A stretch of DNA of 58,685 nt from assembly GCA_030697365.1 (NCBI GenBank), contig JAUYQH010000050.1, positions 1 through 58,685 on the forward strand. The letters run 5' to 3'. This stretch comes from Novosphingobium sp. (lineage in GTDB: Bacteria; Pseudomonadota; Alphaproteobacteria; Sphingomonadales; Sphingomonadaceae). The notes under the pieces were generated by a model that worked only from the letters and a program-made list of their open reading frames with translations, did not search any database and was not told where the DNA came from. Below, piece after piece: positions 25,754 through 34,698 of this stretch (positions are counted from its first letter, which is position 1; each line of letters begins with the position of its first letter). A program made the position numbers and the translations under genes.

Positions 25754-26386
25754 TTACTCGACCCGGAAGTCCGTAACAATGAGCCGCGCGCGACCAGTGG
25801 CATGGACGCCGTGGCCATATCCATCACCACCACCCAGAACAAATCCTACCTCGCCGGTATCCCTAACCGCCTCACGGAACCCCTGAGGGTTTGAGGCTGC
25901 GCTGGAGGTCTCGACCGCGGTCCAGTTGCCGTCGATCGGCACCACGATCTGATGCTCTCCAGGCGTGAGTGTCTGCGTCGCAAACGTCGCATACCAGCGA
26001 TAGCTCTCGAAGCGACCACGGCCACTCCAGTTATCGCCCGTACGCTGAAAGTAAGGGGTTATTATTCCAGGCGTCGAGGGAGCGGTTGTGGCTACCACCC
26101 GTGTTCCTCGCGCCGTTTCAAGGCGATAGCGAAGGACGATCCGCCGCTTCCCTTCGAGCGAACCGTGCCGAAACGTAACGTAGTGCACGCTGCCCGGTGC
26201 TTGAGGCAGCTCAATCTGAAATAAGCCCTCACGAGTCTCAGACGGATTAAATGGCATTCCAGGAGAATAGTTGCGGCCCTTTATGATCGGACCGATCACC
26301 CAGCCATCGGCGGCTGGGACTGCTGCCATCACGGCTGACGCTGCTAGAGCCACAGCTGCTGCACTCATGATAAGGAAATTGCGCAT
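25754..26386 (-). CDS. Secreted hypothetical protein within an inverted-repeat-flanked segment
   Basis: The 210-residue product has a signal peptide (MRNFLIMSAAAVALAASAVMA, cleavage after about residue 21). The mature part is predicted mostly beta and carries no motif I recognise; patterns such as TPGEHQIVVPIDGNW suggest a jelly-roll or lectin-like exported domain. It may act in the periplasm, possibly on polysaccharide, but that is a guess from location. The gene lies between two 35-bp inverted repeats and separates two flanking polysaccharide genes, so it looks like an insertion. Confidence 0.7.
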   Translation of the reverse strand: MRNFLIMSAAAVALAASAVMAAVPAADGWVIGPIIKGRNYSPGMPFNPSETREGLFQIELPQAPGSVHYVTFRHGSLEGKRRIVLRYRLETARGTRVVATTAPSTPGIITPYFQRTGDNWSGRGRFESYRWYATFATQTLTPGEHQIVVPIDGNWTAVETSSAASNPQGFREAVRDTGEVGFVLGGGDGYGHGVHATGRARLIVTDFRVE

Positions 26387-26501
26387 CGCTCTCTTGTAAT
26401 TGCAGCCATGCCTCTACCGCCTGAACGTTCAGGTCAGGAATCAGACAGGTTGCTCGACCGCCTGCAGAGCGTCCAAAATGGGTTCGGTTTCTGCCATTCC
26501 A

Positions 26502-26536
26502 CCAGTGGGTACCATGCGAGTGATTTTGACCACTAG
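26502..26536 (-). repeat. Right 35-bp imperfect inverted repeat (IR-R)
   Basis: This is the partner of 25636-25670 on the opposite strand, 29 of 35 bases identical, with an unbroken 13-base core TGGTACCCACTGG. It contains the stop codon of the WbpE-like aminotransferase. No transposase is encoded between the two repeats. Confidence 0.6.
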
Positions 26537-27699
26537 AGACTCGCCACGATGCTGTCGATGGTCGCGTCGTCGAGATAGGGGTGCATCGGCAGGCTGAACA
26601 CCCGGTCGCCCATCGCTTCGGTGACCGGGAAATCGCCGCGCGCGTAGCCGAGATCGGCGAACGCCAGCTGCTCGTGCAGGCCCTTCGGGTAATAGACCAT
26701 GGTCGGCACCCCGTGTTCCGCCAGCCGCGCCTGATAGGCGGTGCGCGCGTCGGGGCTTTCGGCGACCAGCGTGTATTGCGCCCAGGCACTGATCACGCCT
26801 TGCGGAATCGGCGGGGTGATCAACGGCAAGCCTGTCGCCACGATCTGCGCATCGTACCGCGCAGCGACGCGCTGGCGGGCGGCAATCTCGTCCTCGAAAA
26901 TGTCGAGCTTCACATTGAGCACCGCGGCCTGCACCGCATCGAGGCGGCCGGTGATCCCCATCCGCACATTCTCGTATTTGTGGCCGCCCTGGCCGTGCAC
27001 GCGGATTGAGCGGAGCAGCTTGTCTAGTTCTGGATCGTCGCAGAAGATCGCTCCGCCATCGCCGAAGCAGCCCAGCGGCTTGGCCGGGAAGAACGAGGTG
27101 CAGCCGATCTCGGCCAGCGATCCGGCGCGCTTGTTCTGGGCGGTCGCCCCGAAGCTTTGCGCTGCGTCCTCGATCACGAACAGATCGTGGCGCGCGGCCA
27201 TGGCATTAAGCGCGGTGTAATCGGCGGGCAGGCCGAACAGATCGACCGCGATGATCCCGCGCGGACGCAGCGCCTTGAGCCGGTCGACCGGCCAACGCGG
27301 CAGCACATGGCTTTCGGTATCGCCCGCCGCCAGCGCGGCAACCGCGCGTTCGAGCGCGGCGGGATCCAGGTTAAAACTGCCGGGTTCGATATCGACGAAA
27401 ATCGGCGTCGCCCCGACCGTCACGATGGCCTCGGCGCTGGCCATGAAAGTGAACGGCACGGTAAACACAGCGTCGCCCGGACCGATCCCCTTCGCCATCA
27501 GCGCCATCACCAGCGCGTCGGTGCCCGAGGCGCAGCTGACGCAGTGGCGCGTTCCGGCAAACGCAGCCAGCCGTTCCTCGAGCTGCTGTACCACCGGCCC
27601 CAGAATGAACGTGCCGCTTCGCATCACGTCGAGCACGGCAGCTTCGACCGGTCCGGCAATGCGGTTGTACTGCGCCTTAAGGTCGATAAACGGAATCAT
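26533..27699 (-). CDS. wbpE: DegT/DnrJ/EryC1 aminotransferase, WbpE/WlbC-like
   Basis: A 388-residue PLP enzyme with the fold-type I motifs of sugar aminotransferases: ASGTDALVMAL, VDLFGLP, EDAAQSFGA, and the PLP lysine Lys207 in FFPAKPLGCFGDGG. The FFPAKPLG form is typical of WbpE/WlbC, which aminates C3 of UDP-3-keto-GlcNAcA using glutamate. WlbA- and WlbB-like genes at 36.3-37.9 kb provide the neighbouring steps. It is the last gene of the minus-strand run from wza; its stop falls in the right inverted repeat. Confidence 0.85.
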   Translation of the reverse strand: MIPFIDLKAQYNRIAGPVEAAVLDVMRSGTFILGPVVQQLEERLAAFAGTRHCVSCASGTDALVMALMAKGIGPGDAVFTVPFTFMASAEAIVTVGATPIFVDIEPGSFNLDPAALERAVAALAAGDTESHVLPRWPVDRLKALRPRGIIAVDLFGLPADYTALNAMAARHDLFVIEDAAQSFGATAQNKRAGSLAEIGCTSFFPAKPLGCFGDGGAIFCDDPELDKLLRSIRVHGQGGHKYENVRMGITGRLDAVQAAVLNVKLDIFEDEIAARQRVAARYDAQIVATGLPLITPPIPQGVISAWAQYTLVAESPDARTAYQARLAEHGVPTMVYYPKGLHEQLAFADLGYARGDFPVTEAMGDRVFSLPMHPYLDDATIDSIVASL

Positions 27700-27727
27700 G
27701 AATGGGCAAGTCTCTGCAACAGGAAGG

Positions 27728-28915
27728 TTAGTTGCGGCGGAGGTCCGGGACGTTCCCCGGGTCCGGCACTAAGCGGCTGTCGCGCGCAGCCACCGCACGC
27801 TGGCCGCGCTTCACGATATAGACCGAACAGAAAATCAGGTAGAGCGCCGGGGTAAACATCTCGCGCTGGCGCAGCCCCAGCCCGACGTTGTAATACATGA
27901 CCGAAAGCATCAGCACCATGCCCGCAAGAAACAAGGTGGCAAACCGGATCGGGAGCGATTCGCGGAACATCGCGCGCCATACCCGGAACTCACGGATCAG
28001 CAGAAATGTCGCATAGACCATAAAGATGTTCTGGACCGACGCGACCAGTCCAAAAATGCCCCCCGCATCGAAGAAAAATGGCCGGTAAAGAAGGCTGAAC
28101 AATTTGACCGGAAGGGGCAGGGTAACGATCCCACCACCGGTGCCGGAGGCGTTGGCGGCGACCGCGCTCTGATTGTCGACATAGCTGGCAATCGAACCGA
28201 CGCTCGACAGATCGATCCGCAGGCTGGCCTGCACCGTTCCGGCCAGCGCGATCACGGCGACCGCCGATAGCCCCACCAGCATGACCCGGACCGAAGTGGC
28301 GACCCCGCGTCCCGCGACCAGCGCCAGCGCGAACGCGATCATCGACAAAAGCGCGACATGTGGGCGGAACAGCATCATCAAGACTACGGCCACGCCCATC
28401 CACGCCCAGCGCCGCGACAGCGCCATCGTCGCCCACAGCGCCAGTGCGCAGGCGAAAAACAGCGGCCCGTCCTTGCTGATGGCGCTGGTCCAGAAATACA
28501 TGCCGGGCATCATGACCATGATCGTCAGCAGCGGTGGCCATGGCTCATCCAGCACGATGGTCAGTTCTTCCAAGATCCGGGCCAGCAGAACAATGCCCCA
28601 CACGCCGATGGCCTGGAATAACAGGAAGTAATCGAAGTAGCTGCCGCCGATCTGGCTTTTCAGCCACTGCACCAGATAGATCAGGAAGATCGTGCCGAGC
28701 GAGAAGGGCTGCGAATAAAATCCATAGGGATCATAATAATATAGTTTGGTGTCGGCATCGCTGTTCTGGACGTAGTAATAGTAGAGCGCCGAGGTGATCG
28801 CGTGGGCCACGATGATCGCGACAAATAGGCCGAGCTTGCGGTTGTCGCGCACCACCATGCCCCAGGACAGCGCAAGCAGCCCCAGCAACAGCCCGGCGAC
28901 GCCCACCAGGCTCAC
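27728..28915 (-). CDS. Polytopic membrane protein, candidate polysaccharide polymerase (Wzy-like)
   Basis: The 395-residue protein has about 10 hydrophobic helices and a large polar loop after the second (YYYDPYGFYSQPFSLG), a layout seen in Wzy polymerases. No sequence motif proves the role. GTG 28915 is chosen because it overlaps the upstream stop (GTGA) and removes a Gly/Arg-rich, non-membrane extension of the longer frame. It is translationally coupled to the O-antigen-ligase-like gene upstream and precedes the WbpE-like gene by 28 bases. Confidence 0.65.
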   Translation of the reverse strand: MSLVGVAGLLLGLLALSWGMVVRDNRKLGLFVAIIVAHAITSALYYYYVQNSDADTKLYYYDPYGFYSQPFSLGTIFLIYLVQWLKSQIGGSYFDYFLLFQAIGVWGIVLLARILEELTIVLDEPWPPLLTIMVMMPGMYFWTSAISKDGPLFFACALALWATMALSRRWAWMGVAVVLMMLFRPHVALLSMIAFALALVAGRGVATSVRVMLVGLSAVAVIALAGTVQASLRIDLSSVGSIASYVDNQSAVAANASGTGGGIVTLPLPVKLFSLLYRPFFFDAGGIFGLVASVQNIFMVYATFLLIREFRVWRAMFRESLPIRFATLFLAGMVLMLSVMYYNVGLGLRQREMFTPALYLIFCSVYIVKRGQRAVAARDSRLVPDPGNVPDLRRN

Positions 28916-30288
28916 GTGGCCGCTCCCGTTCGCTCGGCATCGTCGCGGCCGATCAGCAGCGCCAGCGCCATGCCGAACAAGGCGGCAATCGCCGCCGCGC
29001 GCAGCGGATAATCGACGAAGCTGTGGACCACCACCAGCAGCAAGCCCAGTGCCGCAGCGCGGGCCAGTCGCGCAGTCCGATCGGTCCGTGCCGGGTCCTG
29101 CCACGCCGCTAGCGATTGGCGCAGCAGCCAGACGGCGAAAGCGCCCATCAGCAGCAGCCCGGGTATGCCCAGTTCGAGCAGCACTTCGGCCGGATCGTCA
29201 TGCGCGTGGTTCGTCCATGAGCCGCTGGTGCCTTGGCCGCCCGACTGCATCACGTAGATCGCCGAAAAACTGCCCAATCCCGAGCCTGCCGGCAGAAAAT
29301 CGCGCGCAGCTTTCAGCGTGGTCGCGGTGATCTGCTGGCGGCTGGTCGCCGAGACGCCGAGTTTTTGCGTCAGCACGCCCGAGCTCATCCCCGCCACCAC
29401 TATCGCCGCGATCGCCGCGCCCGCCATACCCAGCGCCAGCACGATGCGGCGTTGTTCGAGCAAGTGCCGGGCCGGTCCCAACAGCACCGCGCCGGCCATC
29501 GCCGGAAGGAGCAGCAACAGCCCCGCGTTGGATCCGACCAGGACCAGACCGAGCCCGCAAATCGCCATCGCGCCCAGCCCAAACGCACGACCCGTCCGCA
29601 GCCGCAGCGTTTTGCGGCGCGTCTCGGTCCGCTCGATAAAGGCGGCGCCGGCCAGCGGAATAGCAACCAGCAGCATTGTGGCGAAATGATTGGTATTGGC
29701 AAACAGGCCAACCGGGTCGGAGCGGTTGGTTATCGAATAAGGCCGCAGCGGCGAATCCGGCCCCCCCAGCAGCTGTGCCATGCCCAGCAGCACCGAGAGG
29801 CAGGCGGCAATCACGACCGCCAGGGCCAGCCGATTGCGCTCGTCCGGATCAAGCCGCCGGACCAGCAGGTAGCTGGACACGGGCACCAGAAGTGCCAGCG
29901 CGCTGCGCACGGTGCGGTCGTCACTGAGGCTCAGCGGCAGCCACGGTAGCTCCACTCCGAGAAGGCGGTATCCTGCGGCGACGAAAGTCCGCCCCGGCAC
30001 CAGCGTCCACACGGCTGGCGGCAGCGGTATCAGAGTCATCGCAATCCAACCAACCAGCACAAGCAGCGCGAGCAACAGTCCGCGCTCGCCGGCCGCCGGC
30101 TTGATGCCGGTGCCGCGCCACAGCGTCCAGCCGATGACAGCGGCTCCCCCAAGCTGCAGCACGATGTTTGCCATCTGACCGGCATTGCTGGCCCCGCCCA
30201 GCACCAGGCAAGCGATCATCCAGCCCATCGCCAGCGGCAAGTGCCAGCGCCCGGGCGGGCGGCGAAAGTGCGCGTTACGATGCTTCAT
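28912..30288 (-). CDS. O-antigen ligase/polymerase family protein (Wzy_C/WaaL-like)
   Basis: The 458-residue product has about 12 membrane helices and the Wzy_C hallmark: a periplasmic loop with AGSGLGSFSAIYV and NHAHDDPAEVLLELGIPG. The conserved NxaHn-type His lies in this loop. Such proteins polymerise repeat units or ligate chains to lipid A core or protein. ATG 30288 is preferred over upstream starts because it gives the ATGA overlap with the preceding gene and because the 62-residue extension is arginine-rich and non-conserved in character. Confidence 0.8.
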   Translation of the reverse strand: MKHRNAHFRRPPGRWHLPLAMGWMIACLVLGGASNAGQMANIVLQLGGAAVIGWTLWRGTGIKPAAGERGLLLALLVLVGWIAMTLIPLPPAVWTLVPGRTFVAAGYRLLGVELPWLPLSLSDDRTVRSALALLVPVSSYLLVRRLDPDERNRLALAVVIAACLSVLLGMAQLLGGPDSPLRPYSITNRSDPVGLFANTNHFATMLLVAIPLAGAAFIERTETRRKTLRLRTGRAFGLGAMAICGLGLVLVGSNAGLLLLLPAMAGAVLLGPARHLLEQRRIVLALGMAGAAIAAIVVAGMSSGVLTQKLGVSATSRQQITATTLKAARDFLPAGSGLGSFSAIYVMQSGGQGTSGSWTNHAHDDPAEVLLELGIPGLLLMGAFAVWLLRQSLAAWQDPARTDRTARLARAAALGLLLVVVHSFVDYPLRAAAIAALFGMALALLIGRDDAERTGAAT

Positions 30289-31493
30289 GACGCCGCGACT
30301 TTCACGCCGAGCACTTCGATTTCGGCCGGCGACTGGTCGCTGCCATCGGCCGCGATAGCCAGGCGTTGCAGCACGCAGCCGGCGGGGACCGTGAACGTCA
30401 GTCCGATCGTGCCGCCGTCCGCCGTAAGCCCGCCGAGCGAGCGCGTCGCCAGCGCATCGGCCGCGCCCAGGCATCTCACCGCCAGCGCGAGGTAATCGGG
30501 CCGCGCCAGCCCGCCGTCGCGCGCCGCCAACCTGACTGTCCAGCGGCCCGGTGCCAGCGCCAGGGTCTGTTCGAGCAGGATCAAGGGGCGCTTGCCGCTC
30601 GCGTGCAGGCGGATCATCCAGCCGCCCCCGCGATCTAGATCAGCGCCGGTGTCGGCGCGCGCGACCCGTTCGGCATAATCCTCGGCCTGATCGGCCAGCG
30701 TCCAGCCGAACGGCTTGTACGACCGCGCGGCAGCAAACGCACCGTCATATAGCGGTGCCGCAGTGCTGATCCCGACGTAACGACGGTATAGCGCATGCGC
30801 CGCAGCGGTTTCTCCCCGGCTCACCAACAGCATCAGATATTGTTCGCGCTCCTGATCGAGCGCGACGGCCCGACCTTGCGGGGCCGGACCTGCCAACAGC
30901 GCTTCGGTGGTCGCCCGATCGAGAATCTTTCGGCTGATCGCCGGGCCCAGCACCGCGCTGCGCCACTTCGGGAAAAGCCGCAGCCGCGCTACTACCGCCG
31001 CCCGGCTGTCCGGGTGTTGCAACATCATGGTCAGCGCCGGCATCAGTGGCTCGGCATAGCCACCGCTTCGCGAAAGCACGCGGTCGAATAACGTCAGCGA
31101 CCGACTGTAGTCGCCCCGCCGGGCAAAGTCGGCGGCCAGCCAGGCCTGCGGTGCTTCCAGCGAAGGCTGGCGCTGTGCAGCGGCGTCCATCAACGGTTTG
31201 ACCCGGTCGAATGCCGCGTTATCCTGCTGAATCCGCTCGAGTCCGAGCAACACGAAGCCGGCGGCGTGCAGCGGATCGGCCAGCGCGACCCGCTCCATCT
31301 GCGCATGCAAGGCACGCGGCTGCCTCGCCTGCGCAGCGGCGAGCGCCAGTACATTGCGCGAGCGCGCGGTGGGCGACTTGATCGCCAGCGGTTCGCGCAG
31401 TGCAGTAGCGGCAATCAGCACCGTCATGGCAACAACGAATGTCACGGCTCCGAGCAGCCGGAACGTGATCAGCTGGCGGATCGAGCCGAGCAT
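30285..31493 (-). CDS. Membrane-anchored hypothetical protein of the polysaccharide operon
   Basis: The 402-residue protein has a single N-terminal membrane helix (about residues 12-33). A periplasmic region follows: its first half is alpha-helical and TPR-like (AAGFVLLGLERIQ, AWLAADFARRGDYSRSLTLFDRVL), and its last ~110 residues are beta-rich (LIRLHASGKRPLILLEQ-like strands). I do not recognise a named family. Its place between the tyrosine kinase and the ligase, seven bases after wzc, argues for a role in chain assembly or length control. It overlaps the next gene by four bases. Confidence 0.6.
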   Translation of the reverse strand: MLGSIRQLITFRLLGAVTFVVAMTVLIAATALREPLAIKSPTARSRNVLALAAAQARQPRALHAQMERVALADPLHAAGFVLLGLERIQQDNAAFDRVKPLMDAAAQRQPSLEAPQAWLAADFARRGDYSRSLTLFDRVLSRSGGYAEPLMPALTMMLQHPDSRAAVVARLRLFPKWRSAVLGPAISRKILDRATTEALLAGPAPQGRAVALDQEREQYLMLLVSRGETAAAHALYRRYVGISTAAPLYDGAFAAARSYKPFGWTLADQAEDYAERVARADTGADLDRGGGWMIRLHASGKRPLILLEQTLALAPGRWTVRLAARDGGLARPDYLALAVRCLGAADALATRSLGGLTADGGTIGLTFTVPAGCVLQRLAIAADGSDQSPAEIEVLGVKVAAS

Positions 31494-31499
31494 CGGCGC

Positions 31500-33755
31500 C
31501 TACTTGACGAGGACGATCTTGCGCCCGTCCTGGCTGTCATTCTCGCTCGCCGTCTGCGACCCGTAATTGTAGTTATAGGCGTAGGCATAGCCGTAACCGT
31601 AGCCGTTGCGGCGGCTTTCGAACTTGTTGAGCACGACCCCGACCATCCGGGAATTGGCCGAGCGCAACCGTGCCACCGATGCCTCGATCGCCGAGCGGTG
31701 CGCCGATGAAGCCTCGACGACCATGACCGTGCCTTCCGCTACCGACCCCATCAGCGGCGCATCGGCCAGTCCCATCACCGGCGGGCCATCGATGATGACA
31801 TGGTCGAACCGTGCCGCCGCCTCACCAAGCAGGCTAGCAAAGCCGCCGTCGGACAGCAGGGCGGCCGGGTTGGGTACCGACGGTCCAGCGGTGACGATCG
31901 ACAGATGGCCAACTTCGCTCTGATGGGCGACCGCACTCAGCGACTTCTCTCCGCTCAGCACGTTCGACAGCCCCGCAGTATCCTTGCGCGAGGAATCGCC
32001 GACATAGAAGGTCGGCTTGCGCATGTCGGCGTCGAGGATCAGGACGCTCTTGCCCAGTCGCGCCAGCGAGGTCGCTAGCGCCAGCGTCACGCTGCTCTTG
32101 CCTTCGCCGGGCCGCGAACTGGTGACCAACAAAGTGCGCGGCATACCGTGACCGGTGGCAAACTGGAGCGATGTGCGCAGCGAATGCGCGGCCTCGATAA
32201 GGTCCGACTTGGGATCGGCGATCTCGTCCATGAAGCTGATTTCGTCGTCGCCCTTGGGAATAACCCCCAGCAGCGTCATGCGCAGCTTGCTGCGGACATC
32301 GTCGGGCGCCTTGATCGTATCGTCGATGAATTCGATCAGGAACGCACCGCCGAAACCGACCAGCAGCCCCGCCAGCAATCCGATCAGTACGTTGACGAGC
32401 ACATTGGGTGAGACCGGGGAAACCGGTACCCGGGCACGATCGACGATCGCGACCTTGTTGTTGCCGACGCCGCCGGACACGCCGACTTCCTTATATTTCT
32501 GCAGCAGTGCATCGTAGAGCGCGCGATTGGTATCAACTTCGCGCTGGAGAATGGTATACTGAATGCTGCGCGACCTGAGATCGAGCACCTTGTTCTTCAT
32601 CCCGTCGACCCGCGACTGGAGCTCGCTCTCACGCGCCACCGCCGAATTGAAATCGAGCCGGGCCGCCGATCCGACATTGCCGCGCGCCGAGGCGATTTCG
32701 CGGTCGAGCGCGGTAATGCGCGCCTTGAGCGCGACCAGCGCGGGCAGGCTGGGAAGGAAGATTGCCAGCTTTTCCTGATAATCGGCCTGCGCTGCCGCGC
32801 GCTTGCTGGTGAGGTCCTGGAGTACGGGGTTGTTGACCGCCTCGGTCGTGGCATTGCTGCTGGCCGAACGGCGATAGCGCTGTTCGGCAGTAATCCGGTC
32901 CGACCGGGCTTGGGCGAGAGCACTGTTGAGCTCGATCAGGGTCGTAGCCTCGAGCGAAGCGGCTTTGCCGCCTTGGTCCCCGCCGGTGTTGCCCAACTCT
33001 AAAATGCCCTGCCGCGCGGCGTAATCGACCAGCTGGCGCTCCGAATTCTCAAGCTTGACGCGGGTCGAATTGATCCGGTCTTCAAGGAAGCGGCGCGCAT
33101 AGGCGGTCGCTTCGAAATCGCGGTCGAGATTGCTGGCAATGAACTGCTCGGCATAGCTATCGGCCAGCGCGGCCGCCATCACCGGATCGGGCGAGGTGAT
33201 GTTGATATTGACCAGCCGGCTGTCGCGTACCAGTTCGATTGCTGTCTGTGCGCGGAGCAGTTCGGTCGCTTGGTCACGCCGTTCTGCGGCGCTGCGTCCC
33301 TGCGCCGCATAGGCAGGGTTGTTGGCCAGCCGCTTGGCATCGACCACCCGCTGCGACAAGGCCCGGCTGCCGAGCAGACCGACCTGGGTGGCAAGGAATT
33401 CATTCCCGTTGATCACCAGCGCCTTGGCCGATCCATTGCCCGGAATCTCGACCGGATCCTCCTGGTTGATCTGGATCTGCGATCCCGTCTGGTACAGCGG
33501 GGTCATGGCCAGCGACAGTCCGAGCGCGATCAACGGCCCGATGATCGCCGCCGCAAGGATCAGCAGCTTCCATTTGTTTAGGACCTGCAGAATTTCTGAC
33601 GGATTGAGCGCGCGGGCGAGACCGCCGGGTTCGGTCGCCCCACCAGCAAAGCCGCCCTGGGCAAAGCTTTCCAGCCCGGTACCCGGCGCCAGCCGACTTC
33701 CGTGTGCCCGGTCGGCGTCCGCCATCGGGGCGGGTGGAATTGCATCATTGGTCAC
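31500..33755 (-). CDS. wzc: Polysaccharide co-polymerase with tyrosine autokinase (Wzc-like)
   Basis: A 751-residue inner-membrane protein with Wzz domain, periplasmic coiled coil (about residues 180-420), second membrane helix near 450, and a C-terminal BY-kinase domain. The kinase has Walker A SSRPGEGKSS (about 546-555), Walker A' LILDADM (about 572-578) and Walker B VIIDGPP (about 653-659). The tail has seven alternating tyrosines at about 719-731, the expected autophosphorylation cluster. It would control chain length and export with Wza. GTG 33755 is the likely start (GGGGAC upstream); ATG 33725 is possible. Confidence 0.92.
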   Translation of the reverse strand: MTNDAIPPAPMADADRAHGSRLAPGTGLESFAQGGFAGGATEPGGLARALNPSEILQVLNKWKLLILAAAIIGPLIALGLSLAMTPLYQTGSQIQINQEDPVEIPGNGSAKALVINGNEFLATQVGLLGSRALSQRVVDAKRLANNPAYAAQGRSAAERRDQATELLRAQTAIELVRDSRLVNINITSPDPVMAAALADSYAEQFIASNLDRDFEATAYARRFLEDRINSTRVKLENSERQLVDYAARQGILELGNTGGDQGGKAASLEATTLIELNSALAQARSDRITAEQRYRRSASSNATTEAVNNPVLQDLTSKRAAAQADYQEKLAIFLPSLPALVALKARITALDREIASARGNVGSAARLDFNSAVARESELQSRVDGMKNKVLDLRSRSIQYTILQREVDTNRALYDALLQKYKEVGVSGGVGNNKVAIVDRARVPVSPVSPNVLVNVLIGLLAGLLVGFGGAFLIEFIDDTIKAPDDVRSKLRMTLLGVIPKGDDEISFMDEIADPKSDLIEAAHSLRTSLQFATGHGMPRTLLVTSSRPGEGKSSVTLALATSLARLGKSVLILDADMRKPTFYVGDSSRKDTAGLSNVLSGEKSLSAVAHQSEVGHLSIVTAGPSVPNPAALLSDGGFASLLGEAAARFDHVIIDGPPVMGLADAPLMGSVAEGTVMVVEASSAHRSAIEASVARLRSANSRMVGVVLNKFESRRNGYGYGYAYAYNYNYGSQTASENDSQDGRKIVLVK

Positions 33756-33786
33756 GTGATAGAGTCCCCGGCCGCGACGGCGCTGG

Positions 33787-34476
33787 TTAGAACAAGTTAA
33801 ACACGTATAGCAGCGGGATCGCCTGAAGCGCCTCGCGATAAGCGCCAGCCAGGCCCGATCCGTCGACCACGACGACATCGTTTCCGTAGATGACGGGATC
33901 GGGAGCCTTGCCGTTGCGGATGACGCCGAGATCAAACGCGGCGGCGTTGCGCTGTCCGTTGATCTGGCGAAACACGACGATCCGATGGATATTGGCATCG
34001 TCATCGGGCCCGGCGGCAAGCGCGATTACGCGTAGCAGGCTGGATTCGCCGCGCACCGGAAATACTCCGGGCCGCTTGACCGAACCTTCGACAGTGACAG
34101 TCCGGGCGATGGTCTCCTTGATGCTGACCTGCACCGAGGGCGAGCGCACGTAGCGCGCAGCCAGCCGGTCAGAGATCGCCTGCGCCAATTGGGTGGAATT
34201 CAGCCCTTCGGCCTTGACCGTGCCGACCAGCGGCATGGTGATATTGCCATCGCTGCCGACCTGGATGTCGCGCGTCAATTCGGGCAGCTGGTACACCGCG
34301 ACGGCAATGGTATCGAGCTGGCCGATCGTCCCTTCGGAGCCCAACGCGGCGCGATCGGTATCGGGGGCGGTGAAATTGGGGACGTCATAAGGGACCGGTC
34401 CCCCGCGCGTGGCGCACCCGGCCAATGACGTCAGGAGCGCAAGCGCAACGATCGGCAGCAGCTTCCGTTTTAGCAA
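33787..34476 (-). CDS. wza: Polysaccharide export lipoprotein, Wza-like
   Basis: The 229-residue protein has a lipoprotein signal with lipobox LAGC (Cys near residue 21). A Poly_export domain (IGQLDTIAVAVYQLPEL, GSDGNITMPLVGTVKAEG) and SLBB-type motifs (TVEGSVKRPGVFPV, GNDVVVV) follow. It would form the outer-membrane export channel that couples to the Wzc-like kinase encoded 31 bases downstream. The start is TTG 34476 with GAGG seven bases upstream. It is the first gene of a six-gene minus-strand operon ending with the WbpE-like gene. Confidence 0.9.
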   Translation of the reverse strand: MLKRKLLPIVALALLTSLAGCATRGGPVPYDVPNFTAPDTDRAALGSEGTIGQLDTIAVAVYQLPELTRDIQVGSDGNITMPLVGTVKAEGLNSTQLAQAISDRLAARYVRSPSVQVSIKETIARTVTVEGSVKRPGVFPVRGESSLLRVIALAAGPDDDANIHRIVVFRQINGQRNAAAFDLGVIRNGKAPDPVIYGNDVVVVDGSGLAGAYREALQAIPLLYVFNLF

Positions 34477-34698
34477 GTTACGACCTCAATTCGATAATTC
34501 CGCCAACCCGGTGAGCCTTGGTCATATCGACCTGAACCGCAGATTGCTGCTCGAAGGGGCACTTCGGGGGGCTATCTAACGCCCCCCCTAGAGGGTGGCA
34601 ACCGGATAACGCGCCTTGAGTCTGGCCCCGGGATGTGGAATCGGCACCGGCTCGCCTGCTACCGCCACGGACGCATGCGGCACGGAAGGGTTAGATTT
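34477..34698. promoter_or_regulatory. Divergent control region between wza and the 34699 gene
   Basis: This 222-base stretch must hold the promoters for the export operon on the minus strand and for the 34699-wlbA-wlbB unit on the plus strand. It contains a G6C/GC6 hairpin at 34566-34587. A second C-run/G-rich patch (CCCCCCCTAGAGGG) follows. I see no clear sigma-70 hexamers. Confidence 0.45.
34566..34587. promoter_or_regulatory. GC hairpin in the wza leader region
   Basis: GGGGGGC (34566-34572) pairs perfectly with GCCCCCC (34581-34587) around an eight-base loop. On the minus strand it would lie about 90 bases upstream of the wza start and could act on transcript stability or as a regulator site. 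No T run follows on either strand, so it is not a typical terminator. Confidence 0.4.

Noticed and set aside
34566..34588. G6C/GC6 hairpin as a transcription terminator
   Set aside because: It is in a divergent promoter region and has no T run on either strand.
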